Part shown: piece by piece, positions 1 through 7,548 of the stretch | Layout: every line of letters begins with the position of its first letter | How positions within the stretch are numbered: position 1 is the first letter of the stretch | Origin: Chloroflexota bacterium | GTDB taxonomy: Bacteria; Chloroflexota; Dehalococcoidia; UBA1127; JACQUN01 | DNA: 11,706 bases | Reading direction: 5' to 3' | NCBI GenBank assembly: GCA_016210285.1 | Contig: JACQUN010000124.1 | Coordinates: 1-11,706 of the forward strand | Notes under the pieces: generated by a model | What the model was told of the DNA's origin: nothing | The model's input: the letters and a program-made list of their open reading frames with translations, nothing else | The model's database searches: none | Position numbers and translations under genes: made by a program

Positions 1-34
1 AGTATCCCCTGCCTCGGGTCACGACCGAGAGGCC

Positions 35-118
35 CTAAACAGTCAGCTTCCGGTAGAGGTAGGGCAGGCGCTGAGGGAGGGCCTGGATCTCGGCCAGAAC
101 CTCGTAGCCCATTTCGGC
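35..118 (-). other. In-frame continuation of the VWA protein beyond its TGA stop (27 codons, then TAG)
   Basis: The VWA frame reads ...DYLKTM, then TGA (119-121), then 27 further sense codons to a TAG at 35-37. The tail contains MGYEVLAEIQ and ends LPYLYRKLTV. It reads like the natural C-terminus of large NorD-like proteins, which as I remember them continue from the DYL..M segment into a GYxV...LP..LPxLYRxLT ending. So the TGA is probably a sense-to-stop change (for example from Cys TGC/TGT), a base-call error, or a readthrough or recoded codon. It is not the ancestral end. No frameshift is needed to join the two parts. Confidence 0.7.
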
Positions 119-3100
119 TCACATGGTCTTGAGGTAGTCATGGCCTGCTTTATCCACGGTGAGGCAAAAGGGCACGATGTTTTTCCGCTTGGCCTCGATG
201 AGGGCCATGTGGGTGTCGTGGACAGCGTACTCCTTCTCTACCCCCTCGCGGCTGTACCCCCGGTCCTGGGGGCGCCCGTCGCTGATGAGGAAGAGCACCT
301 TGGTCTTGGCGTCGACTCCGTCCAGCTTGGTGGTCACGTGGCGGATGGCCGGCCCCATGCGCGTGGCATGGAGCGGCGCAATCTTGTCAATGCGCTTCTT
401 GATGTGCTCGGAGAGGGTCTCCTCCAGGTCCTTCACCGTGTAGAACTCGACGTTCTCACGGCCATAGCCGGAGAAGCCGTAGATCCCGTACTTGTCCCCC
501 AGGGTCTCCAGGGCCTGGATGAGCAGCACCGTGCTCTCCTTCTCCAGGTCAATGATGCGCTTGTAGCTGCGCCTCGGACCCTCGCCACGGCGGGAGCGTA
601 GCCAGAGCATGTACTCCACCGGGTCATCGGGGGCATCCCAGTCGTCGGCGGTGCGCTTGGCCTCGTCAATGGCCTCAGCGGTGGAGGCGCTCATGTCCAG
701 GAGGAAGACCACGGCTACATCCCGCTCCACCTTGTTACGCCGCCAGTAGATCTTCTCGGAGGGCGGCGTGCCCATGCGGCGGTCCACCATCGCCTCGATG
801 ACCGCGTCCAGATCGAACTCCTCCCCATCCTGGAGGCGCTTGATCTTGCGGAAGGTCTCCGGCACCACCATCTCAAACTGGCGGCGGATCTGATTCACCA
901 GGCTGGCATGGGCCTGGAGGGTCTGGTAGTAGAAGGTAATCTCCCCCTCAGCCACGCTCTTCTCCCGGACGATGCACCAGCGGGGCTTGTAGTCGTCGGC
1001 CCGGAAGTCCCACTCGTCGTAGAGGAAGGTGTTGGGCTCGGTGGCCTGCAGGGGACCCCCCTCATCATCCATGTGGGTCAGGGGGCCCTGGCCGTAGGCG
1101 GGGGTCGGCGGGGGCTGGGCAATGCCTGCCTCCCGCATCAGGTTGTTGGCGAACATGCCTGCGGTGGTGTTGATGTCCCCCTGCACCGCCTCCAGCTCGG
1201 CGCTCTGGGCCAGCATCTCCTCCAGGAGCTCCTTGCTGATGGGCTGGGCGTCGGCCTGGCCGGTGCGCCCCTGGGTCTGCTTCAGCTTGTTCAGGAGCTG
1301 AACCAGCTCGGGCTTGAAGTCGCCGCGGTACTCCACCTCCTTGGGGGAGTTGTAAGGCTTGGCGTTCTTCAGGTCCTCTTCGCTGAGCTTGAACTCCTTG
1401 CTCAGGCGGCCCTGGAGCTGTTGCAGGATCTCCTCGGCATCCTCCGGCTCCTCCTGCTCCTCTTCCTCATCGGGGAGGTCCATGCTCTCCCACTGCTCCT
1501 CGGGGATCTCCTGGTTGGGGATCTGGGAGAAGATGGCGTAGATGCGGAGGGTGGCCTCGGCCGTGTCCTCCACGGCTGCGCCCGGGCGCAGCACCCTCCT
1601 GGCCACGCGGGCGATGGCCTTCGCCTCCTCCAGGAAGGGGGCAGGGGCGGGGAGTCCCTTGTACTGCTGGAGGCTGAGGCGCACCATGAACTCCACCAAC
1701 GCCTCCCGCAGGGGGAGCGATTCTATCTCGGGGCGTTCCTCCAGGGAGGCCCGCTGCACCCTCGCATAGTGGTGGCGGATACCGGCGTACTCCCGCTTGA
1801 CCCTGCCGTCCAGACGGGCATCCTCCACGACGGTAAAGATGTCCAGCGCCAACCGCCGGTCCTCGAAGAGGTTGAAGAAACGCTGCATGTCGGTCAGCCA
1901 GCCCGTCTCGGCGCTGGCGCCGTTCCCACCAGCGGGAAGGCGCTCCTCGGCGGCTACCTTGACCTGGCCTGCCGCCAGCCTGGGCCGCAGGTCCCGGAAG
2001 AGCACCGAGGGCCGCTCGAAGAGGAAGTCGAAGCTGCCGAACTCCAGGTGTGCCACCTGGTGGGTGGAGACCACCTTGTACCAGGAGAAGTTGGATAGCT
2101 TGTCCCCGTAGCGGTCCACCACGGGGGGGAGGAAGACCGTGCTGCCCTCCGTAGAGGGCTTCTCTTTGGAGACCCAGCCAATGCCCTTCTGCACCAGCTC
2201 TTGCGTGGGTGCGATCTCCACGGTGGAGCCCGCCAGGGCCCGGCAGTACATGCGCATCAGGTCCTTGATTCTGCCCAGCTCCACGGCGGAGGAGAGGGCG
2301 TCCAGGACCTCTTCCGAGCGTGTGGACTCCACCCGGAAGTAGGCCAGGCCGCCGTCGCGGTTCTCCCGCAGGAGGCGGGCTCCCTCGGTAAACCAGACCT
2401 CCAACTGCTGGAGGCTGATGCGGCTGAGCACGAGGGGCGAGCTGCGGAGGAACTCGGGGAGGGATTCGGGAGCCAGGATGAGGAGAGCCTCCCCCAGAGA
2501 GAGGATGTAGCCATGGTGGGCCGAGTCAATCTGGGCCAGGGCGTTGGAGCCCTCCAGGAGGAAGCCGGACACCGTGCCGTGGCCGGTGCGGGCCAGGCGC
2601 TCGGCCTGGGTAAGAAACCGGGCGCGCTGGCTCTTCTCAACCCTGGGGAGGGCCTTGGCGCCAGCCTCGAAGCAGCCCTTGACCTCGCGCCAGCTCCCGT
2701 CCGCCATGGCGGTGACCAGAGAGATAAAGTTGCCCTTGCTGTCCCCAATGCGCGGGAAGACCTCCTGCGCCAGCACCAGGCACTCCGTCGCCAGGTCGTA
2801 GGAGCGGCCGGCCAGAACGCTGATGAAGGCGGTAAAGCGCTCCAGCTCCTGGAACGTCAGGTGGCGCACCAGGACTGGGCTGACATCAAAGAACTTGGAT
2901 GCCAGGGCGCTGGATTTCCACGTGCCCTTGTAGAGGCGTCCGCCCAGCTCGCCCCAGCTTGTGACCTGCGCCGCCCGCAGGTAGCCGACGCAGGCAGGGC
3001 TTGCCCGGAAGTAGGCCGTTGCGTTGCTCGGGGAGTCCTGGCCCAGGGTCTCCCCGTACTGGGCCCAGGGTAGGAAGTGCGTGAACGAGAGGATGGGCAA

Positions 3101-3319
3101 CACCTCGGGGCTGACCCGAAAGTACTCAGCGGCCGTCTCCCAGGCTCGGACGCTCTGCCGCGCAAGGGACACCCCCCCCTGCGCCCACTGGAGGAGTTGA
3201 TGCGGGGGAAGGAGGTTCTCCAGCCCGCGGTAGGCACGCTGGAACTCCTCGCACACCACCTGGGGAAACCGCTGGAGCTCGCGCTCTACATCGAAGAGGC
3301 CAGGCTCTTTGTAGTCCAT
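119..3319 (-). CDS. Large VWA-domain protein, NorD/CbbO-like partner of a MoxR AAA+ ATPase (1066 aa to the first stop)
   Basis: The C-terminal third is a von Willebrand factor A domain with an intact metal-ion-dependent adhesion site: DMSAS at residues 875-879, the Thr in HATRMGP (986) and the Asp in LISDGRPQD (1014). Residues 880-925 form a charged insertion straight after the first motif. An acidic stretch lies at about 616-630 (DEEEEQEEPEDAEE). Residues about 36-340 look like eight degenerate helical repeats of 36-41 residues. A HQVAH motif sits at 420-424. In the NorD/CbbO family such proteins work with an AAA+ partner to remodel or load metal into a client enzyme, and the AAA+ gene is two genes upstream here. 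The ATG has a strong AAGGAGG four bases before it and overlaps the NUDIX gene by 34 nt. No signal peptide is visible, so it is probably cytoplasmic. The client is unknown. The reading frame continues past the terminal TGA (see the tail entry). Confidence 0.85.
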   Translation of the reverse strand: MDYKEPGLFDVERELQRFPQVVCEEFQRAYRGLENLLPPHQLLQWAQGGVSLARQSVRAWETAAEYFRVSPEVLPILSFTHFLPWAQYGETLGQDSPSNATAYFRASPACVGYLRAAQVTSWGELGGRLYKGTWKSSALASKFFDVSPVLVRHLTFQELERFTAFISVLAGRSYDLATECLVLAQEVFPRIGDSKGNFISLVTAMADGSWREVKGCFEAGAKALPRVEKSQRARFLTQAERLARTGHGTVSGFLLEGSNALAQIDSAHHGYILSLGEALLILAPESLPEFLRSSPLVLSRISLQQLEVWFTEGARLLRENRDGGLAYFRVESTRSEEVLDALSSAVELGRIKDLMRMYCRALAGSTVEIAPTQELVQKGIGWVSKEKPSTEGSTVFLPPVVDRYGDKLSNFSWYKVVSTHQVAHLEFGSFDFLFERPSVLFRDLRPRLAAGQVKVAAEERLPAGGNGASAETGWLTDMQRFFNLFEDRRLALDIFTVVEDARLDGRVKREYAGIRHHYARVQRASLEERPEIESLPLREALVEFMVRLSLQQYKGLPAPAPFLEEAKAIARVARRVLRPGAAVEDTAEATLRIYAIFSQIPNQEIPEEQWESMDLPDEEEEQEEPEDAEEILQQLQGRLSKEFKLSEEDLKNAKPYNSPKEVEYRGDFKPELVQLLNKLKQTQGRTGQADAQPISKELLEEMLAQSAELEAVQGDINTTAGMFANNLMREAGIAQPPPTPAYGQGPLTHMDDEGGPLQATEPNTFLYDEWDFRADDYKPRWCIVREKSVAEGEITFYYQTLQAHASLVNQIRRQFEMVVPETFRKIKRLQDGEEFDLDAVIEAMVDRRMGTPPSEKIYWRRNKVERDVAVVFLLDMSASTAEAIDEAKRTADDWDAPDDPVEYMLWLRSRRGEGPRRSYKRIIDLEKESTVLLIQALETLGDKYGIYGFSGYGRENVEFYTVKDLEETLSEHIKKRIDKIAPLHATRMGPAIRHVTTKLDGVDAKTKVLFLISDGRPQDRGYSREGVEKEYAVHDTHMALIEAKRKNIVPFCLTVDKAGHDYLKTM

Positions 3320-3903
3320 GGGGCCTCCTTACCCAGGGCTTCCGCCAGGAGCTCCAGGAAGCTGGTGAGGATCCGGGCGGTCGCGCCAAATATGATTCGG
3401 TTGTGGTAGGCGTAGGAGAAGGCCACCCGCGTCCCATCGGGGGTCAGGTGGACCTCCTCACGGAGGGTCGCCGGGTCGAAGAGGGCCGAAAGCGGCACCT
3501 CCAGAACCTCCGCGATCTCCTCGCTGCTCACCTTGAAGGGATATGGATATGGGATCAGACCGACGATGGGGTGGATGAAGAACCGGGAGCGGGTGGCCAC
3601 GTGGTCCAGGACCCCCAGGGGTTCCACGTCCTCGGGGGCGACCCCCATCTCCTCCTGGGTCTCTCGGAGGGCCGTAGCCAGCAGGCTGCCATCACCAGGG
3701 TCCTGGCCGCCGCCCGGGAAACAGACCTCCCCCTTGTGAAACTCCACCCGATCACTCCTCTTGTTGAAAAGCATATGATACTCACCATCCCGCTGGTAGA
3801 GCAAGAGGAGCACGGCGGAGGGCTTCAGGGAGGGGTCACGGAGGACCTGCTGCGTGCGCTCCGAGAGTATACGCCGTAAACCGTCAATGGTCGCATCTCT
3901 CAT
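3286..3903 (-). CDS. NUDIX hydrolase, CoA-diphosphatase (NudL/NUDT7-like) type
   Basis: The 205-residue protein carries a NUDIX box running from FPGGGQDPGD (about 62-71) to ALRETQEEMGV (78-88), including the metal-binding REtqEE. It is preceded by NKRSDRVEFHKGEVCFPGG, the type of pre-box found in CoA pyrophosphatases, which split CoA or acyl-CoA into 3',5'-ADP and (acyl-)phosphopantetheine. The usual first Glu of the box is not at the consensus place; from memory the spacing matches the CoA-diphosphatase clade rather than MutT. Length is typical. It lies 36 nt after the AAA+ gene, overlaps the VWA gene by 34 nt, and shares the operon with coaE, which makes CoA, so a CoA-related substrate is plausible. 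The Shine-Dalgarno for this ATG is weak (GGAAGGGATGGG, some distance upstream). Another NUDIX substrate cannot be excluded. Confidence 0.85.
   Translation of the reverse strand: MRDATIDGLRRILSERTQQVLRDPSLKPSAVLLLLYQRDGEYHMLFNKRSDRVEFHKGEVCFPGGGQDPGDGSLLATALRETQEEMGVAPEDVEPLGVLDHVATRSRFFIHPIVGLIPYPYPFKVSSEEIAEVLEVPLSALFDPATLREEVHLTPDGTRVAFSYAYHNRIIFGATARILTSFLELLAEALGKEAPWTTKSLASSM
3324..3330 (-). promoter_or_regulatory. Ribosome binding site of the VWA gene
   Basis: AAGGAGG on the minus strand, four C residues before the ATG at 3317-3319. It lies inside the end of the NUDIX coding sequence and fixes the start of the VWA gene, supporting translational coupling of the two. Confidence 0.8.
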
Positions 3904-3939
3904 GCAGATGTGTTCCCATCCCTTCCAGGCATTCTGAGG

Positions 3940-4869
3940 TCACTCAAAGATGGACGACGTCACCTCTTCAATGCTGCGCTGCACCTGGAGGTCGTCGGTG
4001 AGGGCCCAGACGACTGCCACCTGGCAGGCCCGACGCGCGGGGATGCCCCTGACGATGAGCTTCCCGGCGTAGATCAGCAGGCGGGTGCTCACCCCCTCTT
4101 GAAGGCCGTGCTCCTTGAGGTTTCGCACCTTCTCTCCCAGCTTTGCAAGCTGCCAGGCAACATCGGCGGAGACCCCAGACTCGTGCTCGACGATCTTCGC
4201 CTCCAGCTCCTTGGGCGGGTAGGTGAACTCAATGGCGACAAAGCGCTGGCGGGTGGAGTGCTTCAGGTCCTTCAGGGCGCTCTGGTAGCCCGGGTTGTAG
4301 GAGATGACCAGCAGGAACCCGTCGCGGGCCTCCAGGAGCAGCCCCTGCTTTTCGATGGGCAGGATGCGACGGTGGTCAGTCAACGGGTGAACAAGGACCG
4401 TGGTGTCCTTCCGGGCCTCCACAATCTCGTCCAGGTAGCAGATGGCCCCGGACCGCACGGCCCTGGTGAGGGGGCCGTCAACCCAGCGGGTGCCTTCTCC
4501 CTCTATCAGGTATCGTCCTACCAGGTCGCTGGCCGTCAGGTCCTCATGGCATGCGATGGTGACCAGGGGGATTTTCCGTCCCCGCGCGCCACGAGGGGTG
4601 ACCGGCTCGCTGGCAGGCATGGGCTCCTGTCCATCCTTGTCCGCAGGCTTGACAACGGTGAGGGGACGGCCCAAGCGGTAGGCCATGTGCTCCACAAAAC
4701 GGGTTTTCCCGCACCCGGTAGGTCCCTTCAAGAGGACGGGGATCTTCCCTCTGTACGCTGCCTCAAAGAGCTGGACCTCGTCTCCCAGCGGCAAATAGAA
4801 AGGCTCGTCACGAACTACATACTCTTCAATTTGGAGTTCCCTGAACAGGGTTTGCCTACCGCGGGCCAT
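3940..4869 (-). CDS. MoxR-family AAA+ ATPase, NorQ/CbbQ-like
   Basis: This 309-residue ATPase has Walker A GPTGCGKT (49-56), Walker B AICYLDE (142-148), a sensor-1 Asn in ISYNPGY (192), arginines in STRQRF (207/209) suited to an Arg-finger role, and a sensor-2-like [11 protein letters not shown] (R263). [15 protein letters not shown] (107-121) is characteristic of the NorQ/CbbQ/GvpN branch. These ATPases form rings and act with a VWA protein to activate or remodel a client enzyme. The VWA partner lies downstream, separated only by the NUDIX gene. Residues about 73-100 form a Pro/Gly/Lys-rich stretch between the post-Walker-A helix and the VTIAC strand that I do not expect in a standard NorQ. 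The ATG overlaps the end of coaE by 14 nt and has a GGTGAGGGGAG leader. It ends in TGA. Confidence 0.9.
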   Translation of the reverse strand: MARGRQTLFRELQIEEYVVRDEPFYLPLGDEVQLFEAAYRGKIPVLLKGPTGCGKTRFVEHMAYRLGRPLTVVKPADKDGQEPMPASEPVTPRGARGRKIPLVTIACHEDLTASDLVGRYLIEGEGTRWVDGPLTRAVRSGAICYLDEIVEARKDTTVLVHPLTDHRRILPIEKQGLLLEARDGFLLVISYNPGYQSALKDLKHSTRQRFVAIEFTYPPKELEAKIVEHESGVSADVAWQLAKLGEKVRNLKEHGLQEGVSTRLLIYAGKLIVRGIPARRACQVAVVWALTDDLQVQRSIEEVTSSIFE

Positions 4870-5476
4870 CTCCCCTCACCTTCCCTTTGATTCGGTTCTC
4901 CCAGAGCTCTGTCACGGTCTGGCGAAGCTGGGCCAGGTCCCCGGCATTTTCGACCGTCACCTGCGCATGGCGGGCTCGCTCCTCCTGGGAAAGCTGAGCA
5001 CGGATGCGGGCGCGGACTGCCTCTTCTGGGAGGTTGTTCCGCCGCTGCAAGCGCTGGATGACCACCCCTTCGGGCGCCGTGGTGACCCAGACCTCATCAA
5101 CCAGGGGAGTCCAACCCGCCTCGATCAAGATAGCGGCTTCCAGGACGATGACCTTGGCACCCTGGGCTTGCAGCGCCTTGATGCGCTCCCCTGCCATCCG
5201 ATACATCCTGGGGTGCATGATGGCATTGAGCTTGGCCAGGGCCTCGGGATTGTTGAAGACGATAGCCCCCAGCTTCTTGCGGTCAATCTCGCCGCTGGGC
5301 TGGAGAATCCCGTCCCCGAAGGCGGCGACCACCTCCCGCCACGTCTCAGAATGGGGACGGTACACCTCGTGCCCCAGCTTATCTGCGTCAATGACCTCAG
5401 CGCCCAGCTCCCGCAGGAGCCGCGACACCTCGCTCTTCCCGGTGCCTATCCCCCCGGTGAGCCCAATTACAACCAT
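4856..5476 (-). CDS. coaE: Dephospho-CoA kinase
   Basis: CoaE phosphorylates the ribose 3'-OH of dephospho-CoA with ATP, the last step of CoA synthesis in the cytosol. The 206-residue product shows the whole family signature: N-terminal [14 protein letters not shown] with P-loop GGIGTGKS (8-15), [12 protein letters not shown] (28-39), [23 protein letters not shown], and [14 protein letters not shown] in the CoA-binding lid region. The following [17 protein letters not shown] is also typical. Length is normal. It is the first gene of the operon, and its end overlaps the AAA+ start by 14 nt. A GGGCGGAG Shine-Dalgarno directly precedes the ATG, with a TATAAT box 14 nt upstream. Confidence 0.96.
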   Translation of the reverse strand: MVVIGLTGGIGTGKSEVSRLLRELGAEVIDADKLGHEVYRPHSETWREVVAAFGDGILQPSGEIDRKKLGAIVFNNPEALAKLNAIMHPRMYRMAGERIKALQAQGAKVIVLEAAILIEAGWTPLVDEVWVTTAPEGVVIQRLQRRNNLPEEAVRARIRAQLSQEERARHAQVTVENAGDLAQLRQTVTELWENRIKGKVRGDGPR

Positions 5477-5490
5477 CTCCGCCCTACCCC

Positions 5491-5496
5491 ATTATA
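5491..5496 (-). promoter_or_regulatory. -10 box of the coaE operon promoter
   Basis: A perfect TATAAT on the minus strand, followed by GGGG, 14 nt before the coaE ATG. No good -35 is visible at 16-18 nt spacing (the hexamer there is close to CAGCGG or ACAGCG). If it is used, transcription would start about 7-8 nt before the ATG, giving a very short leader that barely contains the GGGCGGAG site. The pheS promoter has the same TATAATGGG. Confidence 0.5.
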
Positions 5497-5672
5497 CTGG
5501 AAACGGCGCTCTCCCGCTGTCGCTGCACACCCCGAGCTGTCTTCGCGAGGTTTACCCCAGCAACGCCGACTCCCACCCCACGGATGGAGCCCCGATCCCG
5601 CTCGGATCGCCTGTGAAGTGGCGCACATTCTAGCACCCAAGGGCGGGAGGGTCAATACGATGGACCCCGAAA
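5497..5672. other. Non-coding stretch upstream of the coaE promoter
   Basis: I see no credible gene here on either strand. The only structure is at its right end, where GACCC (5663-5667) can pair with GGGTC (5676-5680) across an 8-base loop. This is described with the adjoining repeat. Confidence 0.5.
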
Positions 5673-5684
5673 GCAGGGTCTTTT
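5663..5684 (+). terminator. Weak terminator-like hairpin at the left edge of the repeat
   Basis: GACCC, an 8-base loop (CGAAAGCA), GGGTC, then TTTT on the plus strand. The stem is only 5 bp and no plus-strand gene lies upstream, so it may be part of the mobile repeat rather than a working terminator. Confidence 0.25.
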
Positions 5685-5816
5685 AGTTGTCACCCTGAGC
5701 GAAGGGTCTCCCTCTTCCATGAGATTCTTCGGTCGCGGAGTTTACCCTGAGTGAACCGAACGGGCTCCCTCAAGAATGACAAGGACGACACTGCCAGCAG
5801 AGCTAAAAGACTCTGC
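5673..5816. repeat. MITE-like non-coding repeat with nested inverted ends
   Basis: The outer arms are GCAGGGTCTTTTAG (5673-5686) and CTAAAAGACTCTGC (5803-5816), complementary at 13 of 14 positions. Inside them TTGTCA (5687-5692) is mirrored by TGACAA (5777-5782), and CACCCTGAGCGAAGGGTCTC follows the left inner arm. The inner core is 96 bp. The TGTCA..CCTGAGCGAAGGGTCTC...AGAATGACA pattern is one I recognise as a dispersed intergenic repeat of Dehalococcoidia-like genomes, by memory and not by search. The right arm can also form its own hairpin (GCAGAG 5797-5802 with CTCTGC 5811-5816). There is no coding capacity, so any movement would depend on a transposase supplied elsewhere. Confidence 0.6.
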
Positions 5817-5824
5817 CCCGAAAG

Positions 5825-5841
5825 CCCCAGGTGTCCTGGGG
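5825..5841 (-). terminator. Probable terminator of the acyl-CoA synthetase gene
   Basis: On the minus strand CCCCAGG, loop ACA, CCTGGGG makes a perfect 7-bp stem 14 nt past the synthetase stop codon. It is followed by CTTTC, a poor U-tract. A second hairpin with TCTTTTAG in its loop lies just beyond (5797-5816). The GC-rich stem in the right place supports the call; the weak U-run lowers it. Confidence 0.5.
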
Positions 5842-5855
5842 AGGGCCAGAAGGCG

Positions 5856-7433
5856 CTATCCCCCCTTGGCCTGGATGGGCTGGCGGTACTGCTCCCGGAG
5901 CACCCGCTTCAGCACCTTCCCCATGGGATTTCGCGGCAGCTCCTCCACAAAGACAACTGACTCGGGCTTCTTGAAGCTGGACAGCCGCTGGCGACAGAGC
6001 TCGATGAGCTCCCCCTCGGACACCGAGGCCCCTGGCTTGCGCACCACCACCGCCCGGACCCGCTCCCCCCAGTCATCATCGGGGACGCCGATGACGGCAG
6101 CGTCGTCCACGGCGGGGTGGCCCATGAGGGCTTGCTCCACCTCCTCCGGGGAGATCATCTCGCCGCCACGCTTGATGAAGTCCTTGGCCCGCCCTGCCAA
6201 GAAGATGTAGCCCTCGTCGTCGGCGTAGCCCAGGTCACCGGTGTAGAGCCACCCTCCCCTGATGGTCTCCCTGGTGGCCGCCTCACTCTTCCAGTAGCCT
6301 TTCATCAGGCGGGCTCCGCGGGCGACGATCTCACCCACGACCCCTGGAGGCACCGGGCTGCCATTCTCGTCCACGATGCGGACCTCCACGTCGGACAGGG
6401 GCCTGCCGATGGAGGAGAGCCGCTTGAGCCGGGCCTCCACCTCCGCCTCGCTGAGCCCCTCGGGGATGACGTGGTCCTCGGGGGACAGCATGGTGATGGT
6501 GGCAGCGGTCTCCGTCTGGCCGAAGGCGTTGATGAAACGGCTGTTGGGGAACTCCTTGAGGGCGCGCTTGAGAACCTCCAGGGGCATGGGGGCCGCCCCG
6601 TAGGTGATGACCTTCAGGCTGGAGAGGTCGTGCTTGCGGAAATCCGGGTGGTCCATGAGCTGCTTCAGCATCGTAGGGACCATCATGGCACGGTCCACCT
6701 TTTCCCTCTCCACCAGCCCCATCCATTCCACTGGCTCGAACTGGCGCTGGATGACCAGGGTGCGCCCCCCATAGATGGCCGCCATCACCGCCTGCAACCC
6801 AGCGATGTGGTAGAGAGGCACTGTCAGGATGTTCTTCTCCTCCGCCTCGGGGTCGGCAGGCTCCACATTGCTCAGGATGTAGGACGAGAAGCTGTTGTGG
6901 GTGAGCATGACCCCTTTGGGAACACCTGTGGTGCCCGCGGTGAACATAAGAATAGCCAGGTCATCGTCGCCCGCCGTCGGGAAACGCTCTTCGTCACTGG
7001 CCTTGCCCAGGAGTGCCTCGTAGCTGGGCCAGTCTCGATACTGGTCCTCCAGGGCCACCAGGTGTTTGACGCTCTTCAGGTTGGGGCGGATGGAATCTAT
7101 CAGCTCGTAATAGCGCTTTCCCACCAGCAGGACGACTGGCTCGGCGTCGTTGAGCATGAAGGTCAGCTCATCGCTCTTGGCCCGAAAGTTGAGGGGGACG
7201 TACACCCCGTCCAGCTTGGCGGTGGCGAAGCACGCCTCGATTTGTGCGGTGCAGTTCACCTCGATGGTGGCCACTCGGCTCCCTGGGCCGGCGCCCAGGT
7301 CCGCCAGCGCGGCTGCCAGGCGGTTGGTGCGTGCCTGGAGCTCGCCGAAGGTGATGCGCTCGCCCTCGAAGATAACGGCCTCTCTCTCCGGCACAATGGA
7401 CGCCGTGATGGTGAGGAACTCGGCAAGGTTCAT
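5856..7433 (-). CDS. Acyl-CoA synthetase (AMP-forming, ANL superfamily)
   Basis: The enzyme activates a carboxylic acid with ATP and CoA through an acyl-AMP intermediate, giving acyl-CoA, AMP and PPi. The 525-residue length is normal. Motifs in order are the phosphate loop TAGTTGVPKG (165-174), FGQTETA (304-310), YTGD (397-400), the hinge and mobile domain GRAKDFIKRGGEMISPEEVE (414-433), and catalytic Lys 506 in NPMGKVLK. The whole reads like a medium/long-chain or aromatic acid:CoA ligase; the chain length or ring cannot be told from these motifs. The ATG is preceded by CCGGAGGAG with suitable spacing. The gene stands alone with its own promoter and terminator, but its product would feed the crotonase operon upstream. 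There is no signal peptide or membrane segment. Confidence 0.93.
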   Translation of the reverse strand: MNLAEFLTITASIVPEREAVIFEGERITFGELQARTNRLAAALADLGAGPGSRVATIEVNCTAQIEACFATAKLDGVYVPLNFRAKSDELTFMLNDAEPVVLLVGKRYYELIDSIRPNLKSVKHLVALEDQYRDWPSYEALLGKASDEERFPTAGDDDLAILMFTAGTTGVPKGVMLTHNSFSSYILSNVEPADPEAEEKNILTVPLYHIAGLQAVMAAIYGGRTLVIQRQFEPVEWMGLVEREKVDRAMMVPTMLKQLMDHPDFRKHDLSSLKVITYGAAPMPLEVLKRALKEFPNSRFINAFGQTETAATITMLSPEDHVIPEGLSEAEVEARLKRLSSIGRPLSDVEVRIVDENGSPVPPGVVGEIVARGARLMKGYWKSEAATRETIRGGWLYTGDLGYADDEGYIFLAGRAKDFIKRGGEMISPEEVEQALMGHPAVDDAAVIGVPDDDWGERVRAVVVRKPGASVSEGELIELCRQRLSSFKKPESVVFVEELPRNPMGKVLKRVLREQYRQPIQAKGG

Positions 7434-7519
7434 CCCACTCCTCCGGTGGTGCAGATTCCTACCGACTGGCCATCTCCGCTGCTGACGACTCCCTCAAGCC
7501 TGGGAAGAACAGCGCCTCT

Positions 7520-7548
7520 ATTATGCCCTTGCCTGGGCCGGCAGGCAA
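7520..7548 (-). promoter_or_regulatory. Predicted sigma70 promoter of the acyl-CoA synthetase gene
   Basis: Minus strand: -35 TTGCCT (7543-7548), 17-nt spacer, -10 CATAAT (7520-7525). The -35 matches consensus at 4 of 6 and the -10 at 5 of 6 positions. It lies 86 nt upstream of the ATG and is overlapped by a palindrome. Confidence 0.5.

Noticed and set aside
1..34. Terminator after the VWA gene (CTCGG / CCGAG stem)
   Set aside because: Only 5 bp with a 7-base loop and no T-run; not enough support.
908..2098. 396-codon plus-strand open frame opposite the VWA gene
   Set aside because: Leu/Gly/Val-rich antisense product with no domain; the acidic Glu codons of the VWA protein read as Leu on the other strand.
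3910..4890. 326-codon plus-strand open frame opposite the AAA+ gene
   Set aside because: Antisense shadow of a gene with intact Walker motifs; no family resemblance.
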